Notes under the pieces: generated by a model
The model's database searches: none
Seen by the model: only the letters and a program-made list of their open reading frames with translations
What the model was told of the DNA's origin: nothing
Source: Candidatus Rifleibacteriota bacterium
GTDB taxonomy: Bacteria; Muiribacteriota; Ozemobacteria; Ozemobacterales; Ozemobacteraceae
Length of the DNA stretch: 50,634 nt
NCBI GenBank assembly: GCA_015233155.1
Contig: JADFYG010000045.1
Coordinates: 1-50,634, forward strand
Direction of reading: 5' to 3'
Position numbers and translations under genes: made by a program
In this document: piece by piece, positions 42,978-50,634 of the stretch
Position numbering within the stretch: position 1 is the stretch's first letter
Layout of the letters: every line of letters starts with the position of its first letter

Positions 42978-45900
42978 GTGAATAAAGGCCAACTGATTCA
43001 ACTCAGGGAACGGCTTGATGCTGCCATTGAAACGGGCATCGAGGAATCTTTTGATGAATTAAAGAAAAATCTGGCGGATATTACTGATTGGAAGCAGATC
43101 GATGAGGAGCTTCGAAAGCATCACGAGCACCTCAATGAGTTGGTTAGAGAAAAAACAGCCAGTCTGGAAGCCAGCGAAAGACGCATCCGATCGATCCTGG
43201 AAACTGTATTGGATGCAATTATTGTCATCGATGACAAGGGTATCATCGAAATATTCAATCCGGCGGCTTCCAGTATTTTTGGTTATTCCGCGGATGAAGT
43301 TATCGGGGAAAACATAAAAGTTCTCATGCCGGAACCAGTGCGAAGCAGGCACGATGGTTATCTTAAAAAATATCAGGAAACCCGAGTTAAACACATATTA
43401 GGAAACAACATTGAGATGCAGGGTCTTCGAAAGAATGGCGACACATTCCCCCTTGATCTCCTGACCAACGAATCTTCAGGTGGAGAAAAGCATTTTTTCA
43501 CCGGAGTCATACGGGATATTTCGGAGCGGAAGACGGCGGAGACCAAGCTTCGAAACCTGGCTCTGGTGGCCCAGGAAACTGGCAATATGGTGATAATAAC
43601 AAATTCGAGTGGTTTGATAGAATGGGTAAATCCGGGGTTTTCGCGTGCTACCGAGTATTCCATTGAAGAAGTCATCGGAAAAAAACCGGGGTCATTTCTC
43701 CAGGGGAAAGAAACAGACCCGGAAATGATTCACAAAATGTGTAGCGCTTTGCAACGCAAGGAAGGATTCAGGGGAGAGCTGCTCAATTATGCCAAATCCG
43801 GCAGAAAATATTGGGTGGAACTTAATATTCAACCGGTTTTCAATAGACAAAACGAACTGGAAAAATTTGTTTCCATTCAGACAGACGTCACGGAGAGGAA
43901 GAATAACGAAAGAAAAATATTCGAATCCGAGCGCCGGACACAGCTTCTCAAAGAAGTTGCCATCAGTGCCAATGCGGCGAGAACGATCGATGAAGTTTTC
44001 CGGAAGACCCTCGAAGGGATTGCCGGACATTCCGGTTGGCCGATCGGGCACGTTTTTCTTGTCGAAAAAGCATCAGTGTATCTGAAGGACAGTGGTATCT
44101 GGTATGCACCTGCCTCTGAGCCATATCGGCTTTTTTTAGATTGTCGAAAGACGATTTGCATGGGACGGGGATTTGCGGGGCGAATCTGGAGTTCGGGAAA
44201 ACCCCTTTGGATCAGTGATTTGACACTGGATTCCGATTTCCAGAGAGCTTCTGAGGCGTTGGCTACTGGATTGCGGGCGGGATTCGGCTTTCCCGTCATT
44301 GTGAATGACGAAGTCGCAGCCATTCTGGAGTTTTTCTCGACGGAAGTCGTTCCATTGAATGAAGAATTTCTTCATCTTTTCGAGCAGATAGGAGTCCAGC
44401 TGGGAATCCTTATCGAGCGGAAAAAGGCCGAGGATGAGCTGGTGAAACTTGTGCGTGCGGTTGAAAACAGTCCGGCTACTGTTCTAATCACAAATAATCT
44501 TGGCGAAATCGAATACGTCAATCCCAAATTTTGCGAAATTACAGGTTATTCGGCCAAAGAAGTTCTCGGAAAGAATCCCCGGATTCTGAATTCGAAAGAG
44601 CAGCCTCGCGCATTCTACAGAAATCTGTGGGATACGATCTTGTCCGGGAATGAATGGCATGGAGAGTTTTGCAATAAAAGAAAAAACGGTGAATTATATT
44701 GGGAGCAGGCTTCTATTTCTCCAATTCGGGACAATCTTGGGAACATTACGCATTTCGTTGCTGTAAAAGAGGATATTACAGAGCGAAGAAGCATATTGAA
44801 AGCCCTTTTGGAAGCAAAAGAAGTTGCGGAAAACGCGAGCCGGACCAAGAGTGAATTCCTGGCAAATATGAGTCATGAGATTCGCACTCCACTTAACGCC
44901 ATTATTGGTTTTTCAAGCCTTATTCAGAAAACCCAGCTTACGCCCAGGCAAGAAGAGTTTGTTAATAAAATACATCATTCCGGCGAATCATTGCTTGGAA
45001 TTGTCAACGATATACTCGATTTTTCCAAAATCGAGGCAGGCAAACTGGGCATGGAGGAGATTGACTTTGATCTGAACCGAGTCATCAATGACGTTGTTTC
45101 GATGATTACAGAAAAGGTTGGAGATAAAGGTCTTGAATTCATTTTGAACGTTTCCATGGTCAGTCTTCAACGTCTGAGGGGAGACCCCCTCAGACTGGGG
45201 CAGGTTCTCACTAATCTGGTTGCCAATGCGATAAAATTTACGGAAAAAGGCAAAATCGAGTTATCCATAAAAGTTTTGCGGCAAACTGCGAGCAAGGTCC
45301 AACTATCTTTCGAAGTTCTCGATACCGGCATCGGGATGAGCATCGAACAAACCATCAAGCTGTTCAAACCATTTTCACAGGCTGATGGTTCCATGACCAG
45401 AAGGTTTGGAGGAACGGGGCTGGGTTTGAGTATCTGTAAAAGATTGGTTGAGATGATGGGAGGTAATATCTGGGTGAAGAGCGAACCAGGAAAAGGTAGT
45501 ATCTTTTCGTTCGATGCCTGGTTTGGTTTTTCATCAGTGCCGGAATTCGAGCACCAGAGATCAGAAGTTCAAATGATTGAGGTAAATCCTGTAGTTATTC
45601 CGAATTTTCGTGGTGTCAAAGTCCTTCTGGTCGAAGACAATGAACTCAATCAGGAAATTGCCATGGAACTACTCCAGGGAACCGGAATGAAAATTCAAAT
45701 TGCTAATAATGGCACTGAAGCAATAAACATATTACATAACGATAAATCAGAATATTCTTTTGATGTCATACTCATGGATATTCAGATGCCAGACATGGAT
45801 GGATACGAGGTGTCCCGACGTCTCAGAAATGATTCGCGTTTCGAAAAAATTCCAATCATCGCGATGACGGCGCATGCGATGTCGGGAGATCGGGAAAAGT

Positions 45901-46670
45901 CACTTAAATCCGGAATGAATGATTACGTAACGAAACCGATCGATCCACAGGCTTTGTTTGCTACTCTTTCCCGTTGGTGCAAACCTTCGGGAACAGATGA
46001 GGCGGAGGTCTCGTCTCAGCCTCGGTCAGTATCTCAAAGTGATTTGTCCATTCCCGTAATTGATGGAATCAATGTCCGGAATGGGTTGCAGAGACTCCTG
46101 GGTAAGCGGGAGATGTATTTTAATCTGCTTTCTCGTTTTGCCGAAGAGCATTCGGAAACAGCAATAAAAGTATCCGAAGCGATCGGATATGGGAATGTAG
46201 CAGTGGCGGAGCGATTAATTCATTCATTTAAAGGGATTGCCGGCAATCTGGGAGCCGAAAAAATGCAGCAGATTTCCCAGCAGCTTGAACAAGCCTTGAA
46301 AAAGAGTGACTCTGAAAAAATCCACGATTGCCTGAATCAATTTGGGGAATCTCTCCGAAAGCTGATCGGAAATATAAAAACAGCTATGACTCATGCTGTA
46401 AAGACTCCGGAATCCATGCCGATGGAATCTCCGGATATATCATTACTTGCTCCTCTTCTGTCAGAACTGGCGAGCAATCTGAGACGGAATACATTTTATT
46501 CCGTCGAGTGCTTCAGAAAAATAAAAAATAATATTGTGAAATTGTGTAAGCCGGAAGAGTTTATGAAGCTTGAAAACGCACTCAGCGCAGGTGAATTTGA
46601 TGAAGCTCTCGAATGTGTGAAGCTGCTTGCCGATCGGTTAAATCTAATATTGGACGAAAAATTAAGTTAG
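42978..46670 (+). CDS. Hybrid histidine kinase: PAS-PAS-GAF-PAS-HK-REC-HPt
   Basis: 1230 residues from a GTG. PAS domains lie at about 70-185 (AIIVIDDKGIIEIFNPAASSIFGYS), 190-310 and 490-610, with a GAF domain at about 325-480. The kinase core has His633 in SHEIRTPLN, the N box NLVANAIKFTEKG, DTGIGMS and GGTGLGLSICK. A receiver with Asp934 (LMDIQMPDMDG) and an HPt domain with His1082 (HSFKGIAGNLG) follow. No transmembrane segment is seen, so it senses cytosolic signals. The terminal HPt can pass phosphate to the receivers encoded directly downstream; this is inference from order. Confidence 0.93.
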   Translation: MNKGQLIQLRERLDAAIETGIEESFDELKKNLADITDWKQIDEELRKHHEHLNELVREKTASLEASERRIRSILETVLDAIIVIDDKGIIEIFNPAASSIFGYSADEVIGENIKVLMPEPVRSRHDGYLKKYQETRVKHILGNNIEMQGLRKNGDTFPLDLLTNESSGGEKHFFTGVIRDISERKTAETKLRNLALVAQETGNMVIITNSSGLIEWVNPGFSRATEYSIEEVIGKKPGSFLQGKETDPEMIHKMCSALQRKEGFRGELLNYAKSGRKYWVELNIQPVFNRQNELEKFVSIQTDVTERKNNERKIFESERRTQLLKEVAISANAARTIDEVFRKTLEGIAGHSGWPIGHVFLVEKASVYLKDSGIWYAPASEPYRLFLDCRKTICMGRGFAGRIWSSGKPLWISDLTLDSDFQRASEALATGLRAGFGFPVIVNDEVAAILEFFSTEVVPLNEEFLHLFEQIGVQLGILIERKKAEDELVKLVRAVENSPATVLITNNLGEIEYVNPKFCEITGYSAKEVLGKNPRILNSKEQPRAFYRNLWDTILSGNEWHGEFCNKRKNGELYWEQASISPIRDNLGNITHFVAVKEDITERRSILKALLEAKEVAENASRTKSEFLANMSHEIRTPLNAIIGFSSLIQKTQLTPRQEEFVNKIHHSGESLLGIVNDILDFSKIEAGKLGMEEIDFDLNRVINDVVSMITEKVGDKGLEFILNVSMVSLQRLRGDPLRLGQVLTNLVANAIKFTEKGKIELSIKVLRQTASKVQLSFEVLDTGIGMSIEQTIKLFKPFSQADGSMTRRFGGTGLGLSICKRLVEMMGGNIWVKSEPGKGSIFSFDAWFGFSSVPEFEHQRSEVQMIEVNPVVIPNFRGVKVLLVEDNELNQEIAMELLQGTGMKIQIANNGTEAINILHNDKSEYSFDVILMDIQMPDMDGYEVSRRLRNDSRFEKIPIIAMTAHAMSGDREKSLKSGMNDYVTKPIDPQALFATLSRWCKPSGTDEAEVSSQPRSVSQSDLSIPVIDGINVRNGLQRLLGKREMYFNLLSRFAEEHSETAIKVSEAIGYGNVAVAERLIHSFKGIAGNLGAEKMQQISQQLEQALKKSDSEKIHDCLNQFGESLRKLIGNIKTAMTHAVKTPESMPMESPDISLLAPLLSELASNLRRNTFYSVECFRKIKNNIVKLCKPEEFMKLENALSAGEFDEALECVKLLADRLNLILDEKLS

Positions 46671-46682
46671 GAATTGCGCGCA

Positions 46683-47807
46683 ATGGATACACACAAACCT
46701 ACGATCCTGGTGGTGGACGATGTATTGGACAATATTGAGGTTTTGAACGAGATTCTCAACCCTCATTATGAAGTTATGATGGCTTTGAATGGCTTAAAAG
46801 CCTTGAAAATAGCCGAATCCGCGAGTCCGCCCGACCTGATTTTGCTTGATATCATGATGCCTGGCATGAATGGCTTCGAGGTTTGCCGGAAATTGAAGGA
46901 AAGTGCCCTGACACGGAAAATCCCCGTTATTTTCGTTACGACCTTGAATGAAGTGGCTGACGAGGCCCTGGGATTCTCTGCCGGCGGCGTCGATTACATC
47001 ACCAAGCCTTTCAGCCCTTCGATCGTCCAGGCTCGCATTAAAACTCATCTTACTTTGTATGATCAGAATCGAATGCTTGAAGAAAGAGTGAAAGAGCGAA
47101 CTTTTGAATTGGTACAAACCCAGGATGTGGCGATTTTCAGTCTTTCATCTCTGGCTGAAACCCGTGACAATGAAACCGGAGACCACATAAGAAGAACACA
47201 GTATTATGTGCAGGCTCTTGCACAGCATCTGAGGGCGTTGCCATCTTTTTGTCATCAACTGGATGATGAGAGCATAAATCTTATGCACAAATCCGCCCCT
47301 CTTCACGATGTAGGAAAAGTCGGGATTCGCGATGAAATTCTTTTGAAGCCCGGGCGGCTTTCTCCGGCAGAATTCGAAATCATGCAGACTCATACCAAAA
47401 TCGGATCGAATGCTATCACAAGGGGAATGAAAGTTCTGGGACTGGATCGTATTTCTTCTTTCCTGCGTTATGGAAGGGAGATTGCCTATACGCATCATGA
47501 AAAATGGGATGGATCGGGCTATCCTGAAGGATTGCGCGGCAATGATATTCCGCTTTCAGGTAGAATAATGGCTATTTGCGATGTTTATGATGCCCTGATA
47601 AGCAGGCGAGTCTATAAACCTCCGTTTTCGCATGAAGAAGCTGTCGAAATCATTCGCAATGGGCGAGAAACTCATTTCGATCCCCACTTGACTGATGCGT
47701 TTATTCAGCTGAAAGATAAATTTCTTGCGATTGCACATATGTATACGACTCTGGCGGAAGAAAAAGAGAGTTTGGAGAAATCCATGAAAAATATTGGGCT
47801 GAAGTAG
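46683..47807 (+). CDS. REC-HD-GYP c-di-GMP phosphodiesterase
   Basis: About 374 residues. The receiver has DD at 12-13 and Asp56 (LILLDIMMPGMNG), Thr in FVTTLNE and a lysine in ITKPF. A coiled linker leads to HD-GYP with ETGDHIRRTQ, HDVGKVGIRDEILLKPG (His208-Asp209) and HHEKWDGSGYPEGL (271-284), the signature of active c-di-GMP hydrolases. It starts with the ATG at 46683 after AGGA; the TTG at 46674 is an alternative. It is 12 bp after the hybrid kinase and 4 bp before the next gene, so it is likely the kinase's output. Confidence 0.93.
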   Translation: MDTHKPTILVVDDVLDNIEVLNEILNPHYEVMMALNGLKALKIAESASPPDLILLDIMMPGMNGFEVCRKLKESALTRKIPVIFVTTLNEVADEALGFSAGGVDYITKPFSPSIVQARIKTHLTLYDQNRMLEERVKERTFELVQTQDVAIFSLSSLAETRDNETGDHIRRTQYYVQALAQHLRALPSFCHQLDDESINLMHKSAPLHDVGKVGIRDEILLKPGRLSPAEFEIMQTHTKIGSNAITRGMKVLGLDRISSFLRYGREIAYTHHEKWDGSGYPEGLRGNDIPLSGRIMAICDVYDALISRRVYKPPFSHEEAVEIIRNGRETHFDPHLTDAFIQLKDKFLAIAHMYTTLAEEKESLEKSMKNIGLK

Positions 47808-47811
47808 ATTG

Positions 47812-49368
47812 ATGGAAGCCAAAAGACAGAAGGTTTTGGTAGTCGATGATATTTTAGACAATATTGAAGTCATGGACGGAATTCTTCGCTCCGAGTATGA
47901 AGTAAAAATGGCACTGAATGGCTCTAAAGCCCTAAAAATAGCCATGTCTGAAGATCCTCCGGACCTCATATTACTTGATATCATGATGCCTGACATGGAT
48001 GGCTACGAGGTTTGCCGACAACTGAAAAGTAATCCAAAGACCCGGATGATACCCGTTGTCTTCGTGACGGCAAAGAATGAAGATATCGATGAAGTGAAGG
48101 GATTACAGATCGGGGCAGTCGATTATCTCACCAAACCGGTAAGTCCGGGTATTGTCGCTGCCAGGGTTAAAACACATCTTAGTCTGGCCGCGGCACGAAA
48201 AGAATTGGAAAGGCAGAACGAAATTCTTCGGGAGAATGCATGCTTGCGGGAAGACGTGGAGAGAATCACACGCCATGATCTCAAGAGTCCCATTTCCGCA
48301 TTTATAAGTATTCCTTCTATTCTGGCCCGCGATAAAAACCTGACCCCGGATCAGGTGGAGATGTTAAACATTCTAAATAAGTCCGGGTTAAAAATGCTCG
48401 AAATGATAAATCGTTCTCTTGATCTGATCAAAATGGAGCGGGGGCAATATTCGCTGAATCCTGTTCCGGTCGATCTGGTTAAAGTGGTTCGTCAGATTAT
48501 TGCGGAGTTCAACTACCTGGTTTCAGTGAAGAACGTAAAGATCCTTTTCACAATTAATGGCGAACCGCCTTCTAATGAGGATTGTCTCATTGTACAAGGT
48601 GAGGAGTATCTGTTCTTTTCCATGTTGTCCAATTTGATAAAGAATGCTATTGAAGCTTCTCCTGAAGGTCGGCAAGTAAGTATTGCCATTATTAGGCGTT
48701 CAAATTATTTTATTGAAATAGGGAACCAGGGAGAAATACCGGCCGAGATTCGCGATCGTTTTTTTGATCGATATGTGACATTCGGTAAAAAGAGAGGGAC
48801 AGGTCTGGGAGTATATTCAGCCAGGTTGATGGCGAAAACGCTGGGAGGAGAGCTCAGTTACAGATCATCAAAAGAAGCCGGAACTATTCTGGTGGTTGAA
48901 ATACCCCATAAGGAATCAAAACAGGATCAGGCTTCTTTGTCAGATAGTAAGAGAAATTTATCCGGAAGACTCAAATCGGAAATAAGAGTGTTGGTTGTCG
49001 ATGATTACGACAACATGCGAAAAATAATTTCCGAGGTTTTGCGTCAAATGGGTTGTCGGTCAATTTATGAGGCTGCAAGCGCATTTGAAGCCCAGGAAAT
49101 TATTGCTAAAAAACCCATGGATCTGGTTATTGCATCCTGGGATTTGTCGGACAAAAGCGAGCTGGAAATTCTTAAAGCCCTGCGTGCGAAAATGGAAGGT
49201 GATAAGGTTCCATTGATACTTATTTCAGCAAGCATCAATGAAGAAAACCTTCCGGAAATCATGCGAGATGCAATAGAAAATGTCGTTGCCAAACCTTTCT
49301 CGGCAGATACTCTGCGAAACAAGATAGAAACCGTTTTATCGAAGTCCGGGAGCATCGGGCAAAGCTAA
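47812..49368 (+). CDS. REC-histidine kinase-pseudoreceiver protein
   Basis: About 518 residues. An N-terminal receiver (Asp56 in LILLDIMMPDMDG) is close in sequence to that of the HD-GYP gene just before it. A HisKA-type core follows with His155 in TRHDLKSPIS, the N box SNLIKNAIEASPEG and GTGLGVYSARLMAKTLGG. The C-terminal domain begins LVVDDYDNMRK and ends VVAKPFS, like a receiver, but the phosphoacceptor place holds Ser442 (VIASWDL) where CheY has aspartate (ISDWNM). It is therefore probably a pseudoreceiver. The start is the ATG at 47812. It is four bases past the HD-GYP stop. Confidence 0.9.
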   Translation: MEAKRQKVLVVDDILDNIEVMDGILRSEYEVKMALNGSKALKIAMSEDPPDLILLDIMMPDMDGYEVCRQLKSNPKTRMIPVVFVTAKNEDIDEVKGLQIGAVDYLTKPVSPGIVAARVKTHLSLAAARKELERQNEILRENACLREDVERITRHDLKSPISAFISIPSILARDKNLTPDQVEMLNILNKSGLKMLEMINRSLDLIKMERGQYSLNPVPVDLVKVVRQIIAEFNYLVSVKNVKILFTINGEPPSNEDCLIVQGEEYLFFSMLSNLIKNAIEASPEGRQVSIAIIRRSNYFIEIGNQGEIPAEIRDRFFDRYVTFGKKRGTGLGVYSARLMAKTLGGELSYRSSKEAGTILVVEIPHKESKQDQASLSDSKRNLSGRLKSEIRVLVVDDYDNMRKIISEVLRQMGCRSIYEAASAFEAQEIIAKKPMDLVIASWDLSDKSELEILKALRAKMEGDKVPLILISASINEENLPEIMRDAIENVVAKPFSADTLRNKIETVLSKSGSIGQS

Positions 49369-49557
49369 ATTCAATGCCAGGCCGGATATCGAAAATTGAT
49401 TGAGCTCTATGAACCGGAGCTGTAATTACCGATTTGGCGAAGGAAATAACCCTGTGCAATTCATCATAAAATCTCAATATTAACAAGAATGACCAGAAAC
49501 ATAACACTTGGGCGGCGTCAAACTCCGAGTTATTTAGCAGTTACGTAAAACCGTTAT

Positions 49558-49586
49558 TTTATTCGAAAAACGAGGTGTGGTATACT
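49558..49586 (+). promoter_or_regulatory. Extended -10 promoter candidate
   Basis: TGGTATACT (TATACT at 49581-49586) with TTTATT 17 bases upstream, 88 bp before the ATG of the secreted protein. The upstream spacer 49369-49673 shows nothing else I can name. Confidence 0.4.
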
Positions 49587-49673
49587 CCGCTTGGCAAAAC
49601 AATTTCCTTGCAGATAAAATAAGCGCCTAAATAAATTCCAGCAGGATATCAGCAACGTTTTTGAGGAGGTTCC

Positions 49674-50634
49674 ATGCGCCGGAACGTTTTCCCCCTTTGG
49701 TGGCTCTTCTCGGTTGTTCTGTTAATCGTCATGGGTTTGACCTCTGGGGTTTCGTTCAGCGAATCACAGCACCTTACGGGGCTTGCTGATCTGCTTTCCG
49801 GTTCGACGATCGACAGCGTCGGAATACTCTATTCGCTTGATGAAAAAGATCTACCTTTGGCACTCGTAGCCTCTGAGATCTTGAAGTTCAGAGCACTGCA
49901 TGGTGAGATCGCTTTGTCTGCCAAAAATGTTGAGGATTTTCGTGCGTGTGTTGCCAAACGCCTGGAGAATGCTAAGACCGTTTCGTTGAAGAAGACGGAT
50001 GCTTGTTCCATTCGTGTGCCCGAACAAACCGTTGAATTATCAGGACAGAAGCTTATCATTCCAGCCCATTATATGGCCCAAAAGTCACTGATCATTTCGG
50101 ATGTCGAACCCAAAGACGAGGCTGGATCACTGTTGCCTGATATACGGGTAATCTTTCATTCAGATCAGCCCATTTCAAAATGCATACTTTCGATCGATGG
50201 AAAGCAACTCAAGCCGCTGATGATAGCCGGGGAAACGCTGCTGTACCGGCCTGCTGTCAATCCGTCGAACGTCCTTGGCATCGGCACGCATACCGCCGAA
50301 GTATTACTTCAGGACAAAACCGGAAATTGCGCATCAAGGAGTTGGGCATTCACCGTAGGAATGAAGCCGGTTCCATCTCCATCGGTGCCGTTAAATTCAA
50401 CAGCTGTTGGTAGTTTTAGTTTGCCGATCGGCTCATTATTTCCTGACTCAATAATAACTGGCACCCTGATGGTTGGTGTGTTCGAATCTTCGAATGGCGA
50501 AAGATTTTTTGAATATTCCATATTCTGTTCGGGGCAAGGCACAAAAGCGGCCATGAAGACCTCGAATCTGTTTTCTCTGCGAAAATATTTGTTCAAGCGT
50601 GGTAAAGGAGGGTTTTCCGGGATTCGGCCCAAAA
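49674..50634 (+). CDS. Secreted hypothetical protein with Ig-like domain (partial)
   Basis: The frame is open from an ATG at 49674 to the window end; 320 residues are visible and the C-terminus is missing. A signal peptide (WWLFSVVLLIVMGLTSGVSFS) is followed by an unrecognised region and, from about 140, an Ig-like stretch (DIRVIFHSDQPISKCILSIDG, GIGTHTAEVLLQDKTGNCASRSWAFTV). AGGAGG precedes the ATG by four bases. The protein is probably exported or surface-bound. It sits after the signalling genes with its own promoter candidate. Confidence 0.75.
   Translation, partial: MRRNVFPLWWLFSVVLLIVMGLTSGVSFSESQHLTGLADLLSGSTIDSVGILYSLDEKDLPLALVASEILKFRALHGEIALSAKNVEDFRACVAKRLENAKTVSLKKTDACSIRVPEQTVELSGQKLIIPAHYMAQKSLIISDVEPKDEAGSLLPDIRVIFHSDQPISKCILSIDGKQLKPLMIAGETLLYRPAVNPSNVLGIGTHTAEVLLQDKTGNCASRSWAFTVGMKPVPSPSVPLNSTAVGSFSLPIGSLFPDSIITGTLMVGVFESSNGERFFEYSIFCSGQGTKAAMKTSNLFSLRKYLFKRGKGGFSGIRPK

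Overview
The window reads as one contiguous piece of bacterial chromosome of roughly even base composition, densely coding, with genes on both strands. I see no rRNA, tRNA, CRISPR array, transposase or phage gene. The mix of genes (a prkA-yeaH-spoVR operon, a che cluster with poly-HAMP receptors, minor-pilin genes, multi-domain sensor kinases and a TGS-domain nucleoside kinase) points to a Gram-negative-type, signalling-rich, probably surface-motile environmental bacterium. A deep-branching lineage such as Candidatus Riflebacteria or a deltaproteobacteria-like group would fit, but that is inference; no taxonomic marker gene is present.

Layout. 1-2878 (minus): a minor-pilin operon (FimT/GspH-like, PilW/GspJ-like, PilX-like, then a pilin-like N-terminus joined to a beta-propeller-like region, cut by the window edge). 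3057-9305: mostly minus-strand single genes (a TIGR02757/DUF2400 protein, a nucleoside kinase, a GH13 glycogen/pullulan debranching-type enzyme) with two small cysteine-containing proteins and hairpin-rich intergenic DNA. 9457-24937 (plus): a chemotaxis-type cluster holding a response regulator, STAS protein, cheY, cheA, a short CheR-like protein, a metallo-beta-lactamase-fold protein, cheW, two large receptors built from a tandem 91-residue HAMP-like unit, a full cheR, cheD and cheB. No flagellar genes are in view, so the output could be flagella, type IV pili or another process. 24943-25527 (minus): an iron-sulfur flavoprotein.

25910-33355 (plus): a tight four-gene operon, prkA, yeaH/yhbH, spoVR and a second, divergent prkA-like gene. 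It is followed by a secreted protein of four STN-like modules with no secretin barrel (33371-34546) and a 973-residue fusion of a cyclic-nucleotide-binding domain, a MinD/CpaE-like ATPase and TPR repeats (34695-37616). 37705-42607 (minus): a three-gene overlapping operon of a Cache-HAMP membrane sensor without an output domain, a multi-span transporter-like protein fused to HEAT repeats, and a PhnD-like binding protein. 42765-49368 (plus): a small DUF6485 protein, a hybrid histidine kinase, a REC-HD-GYP c-di-GMP phosphodiesterase and a REC-kinase-pseudoreceiver protein. The window ends inside a secreted protein gene (49674 onward).

Intergenic DNA carries several classes of palindromic or dispersed repeats. 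The strongest candidates for something under-described are the PrkA pair, whose active-site and metal-site residues look complementary, the CNB-MinD-TPR fusion next to the STN-only protein, the Cache-HAMP/transporter-HEAT/PhnD operon, and the pilin-propeller protein at the end of the minor-pilin operon.
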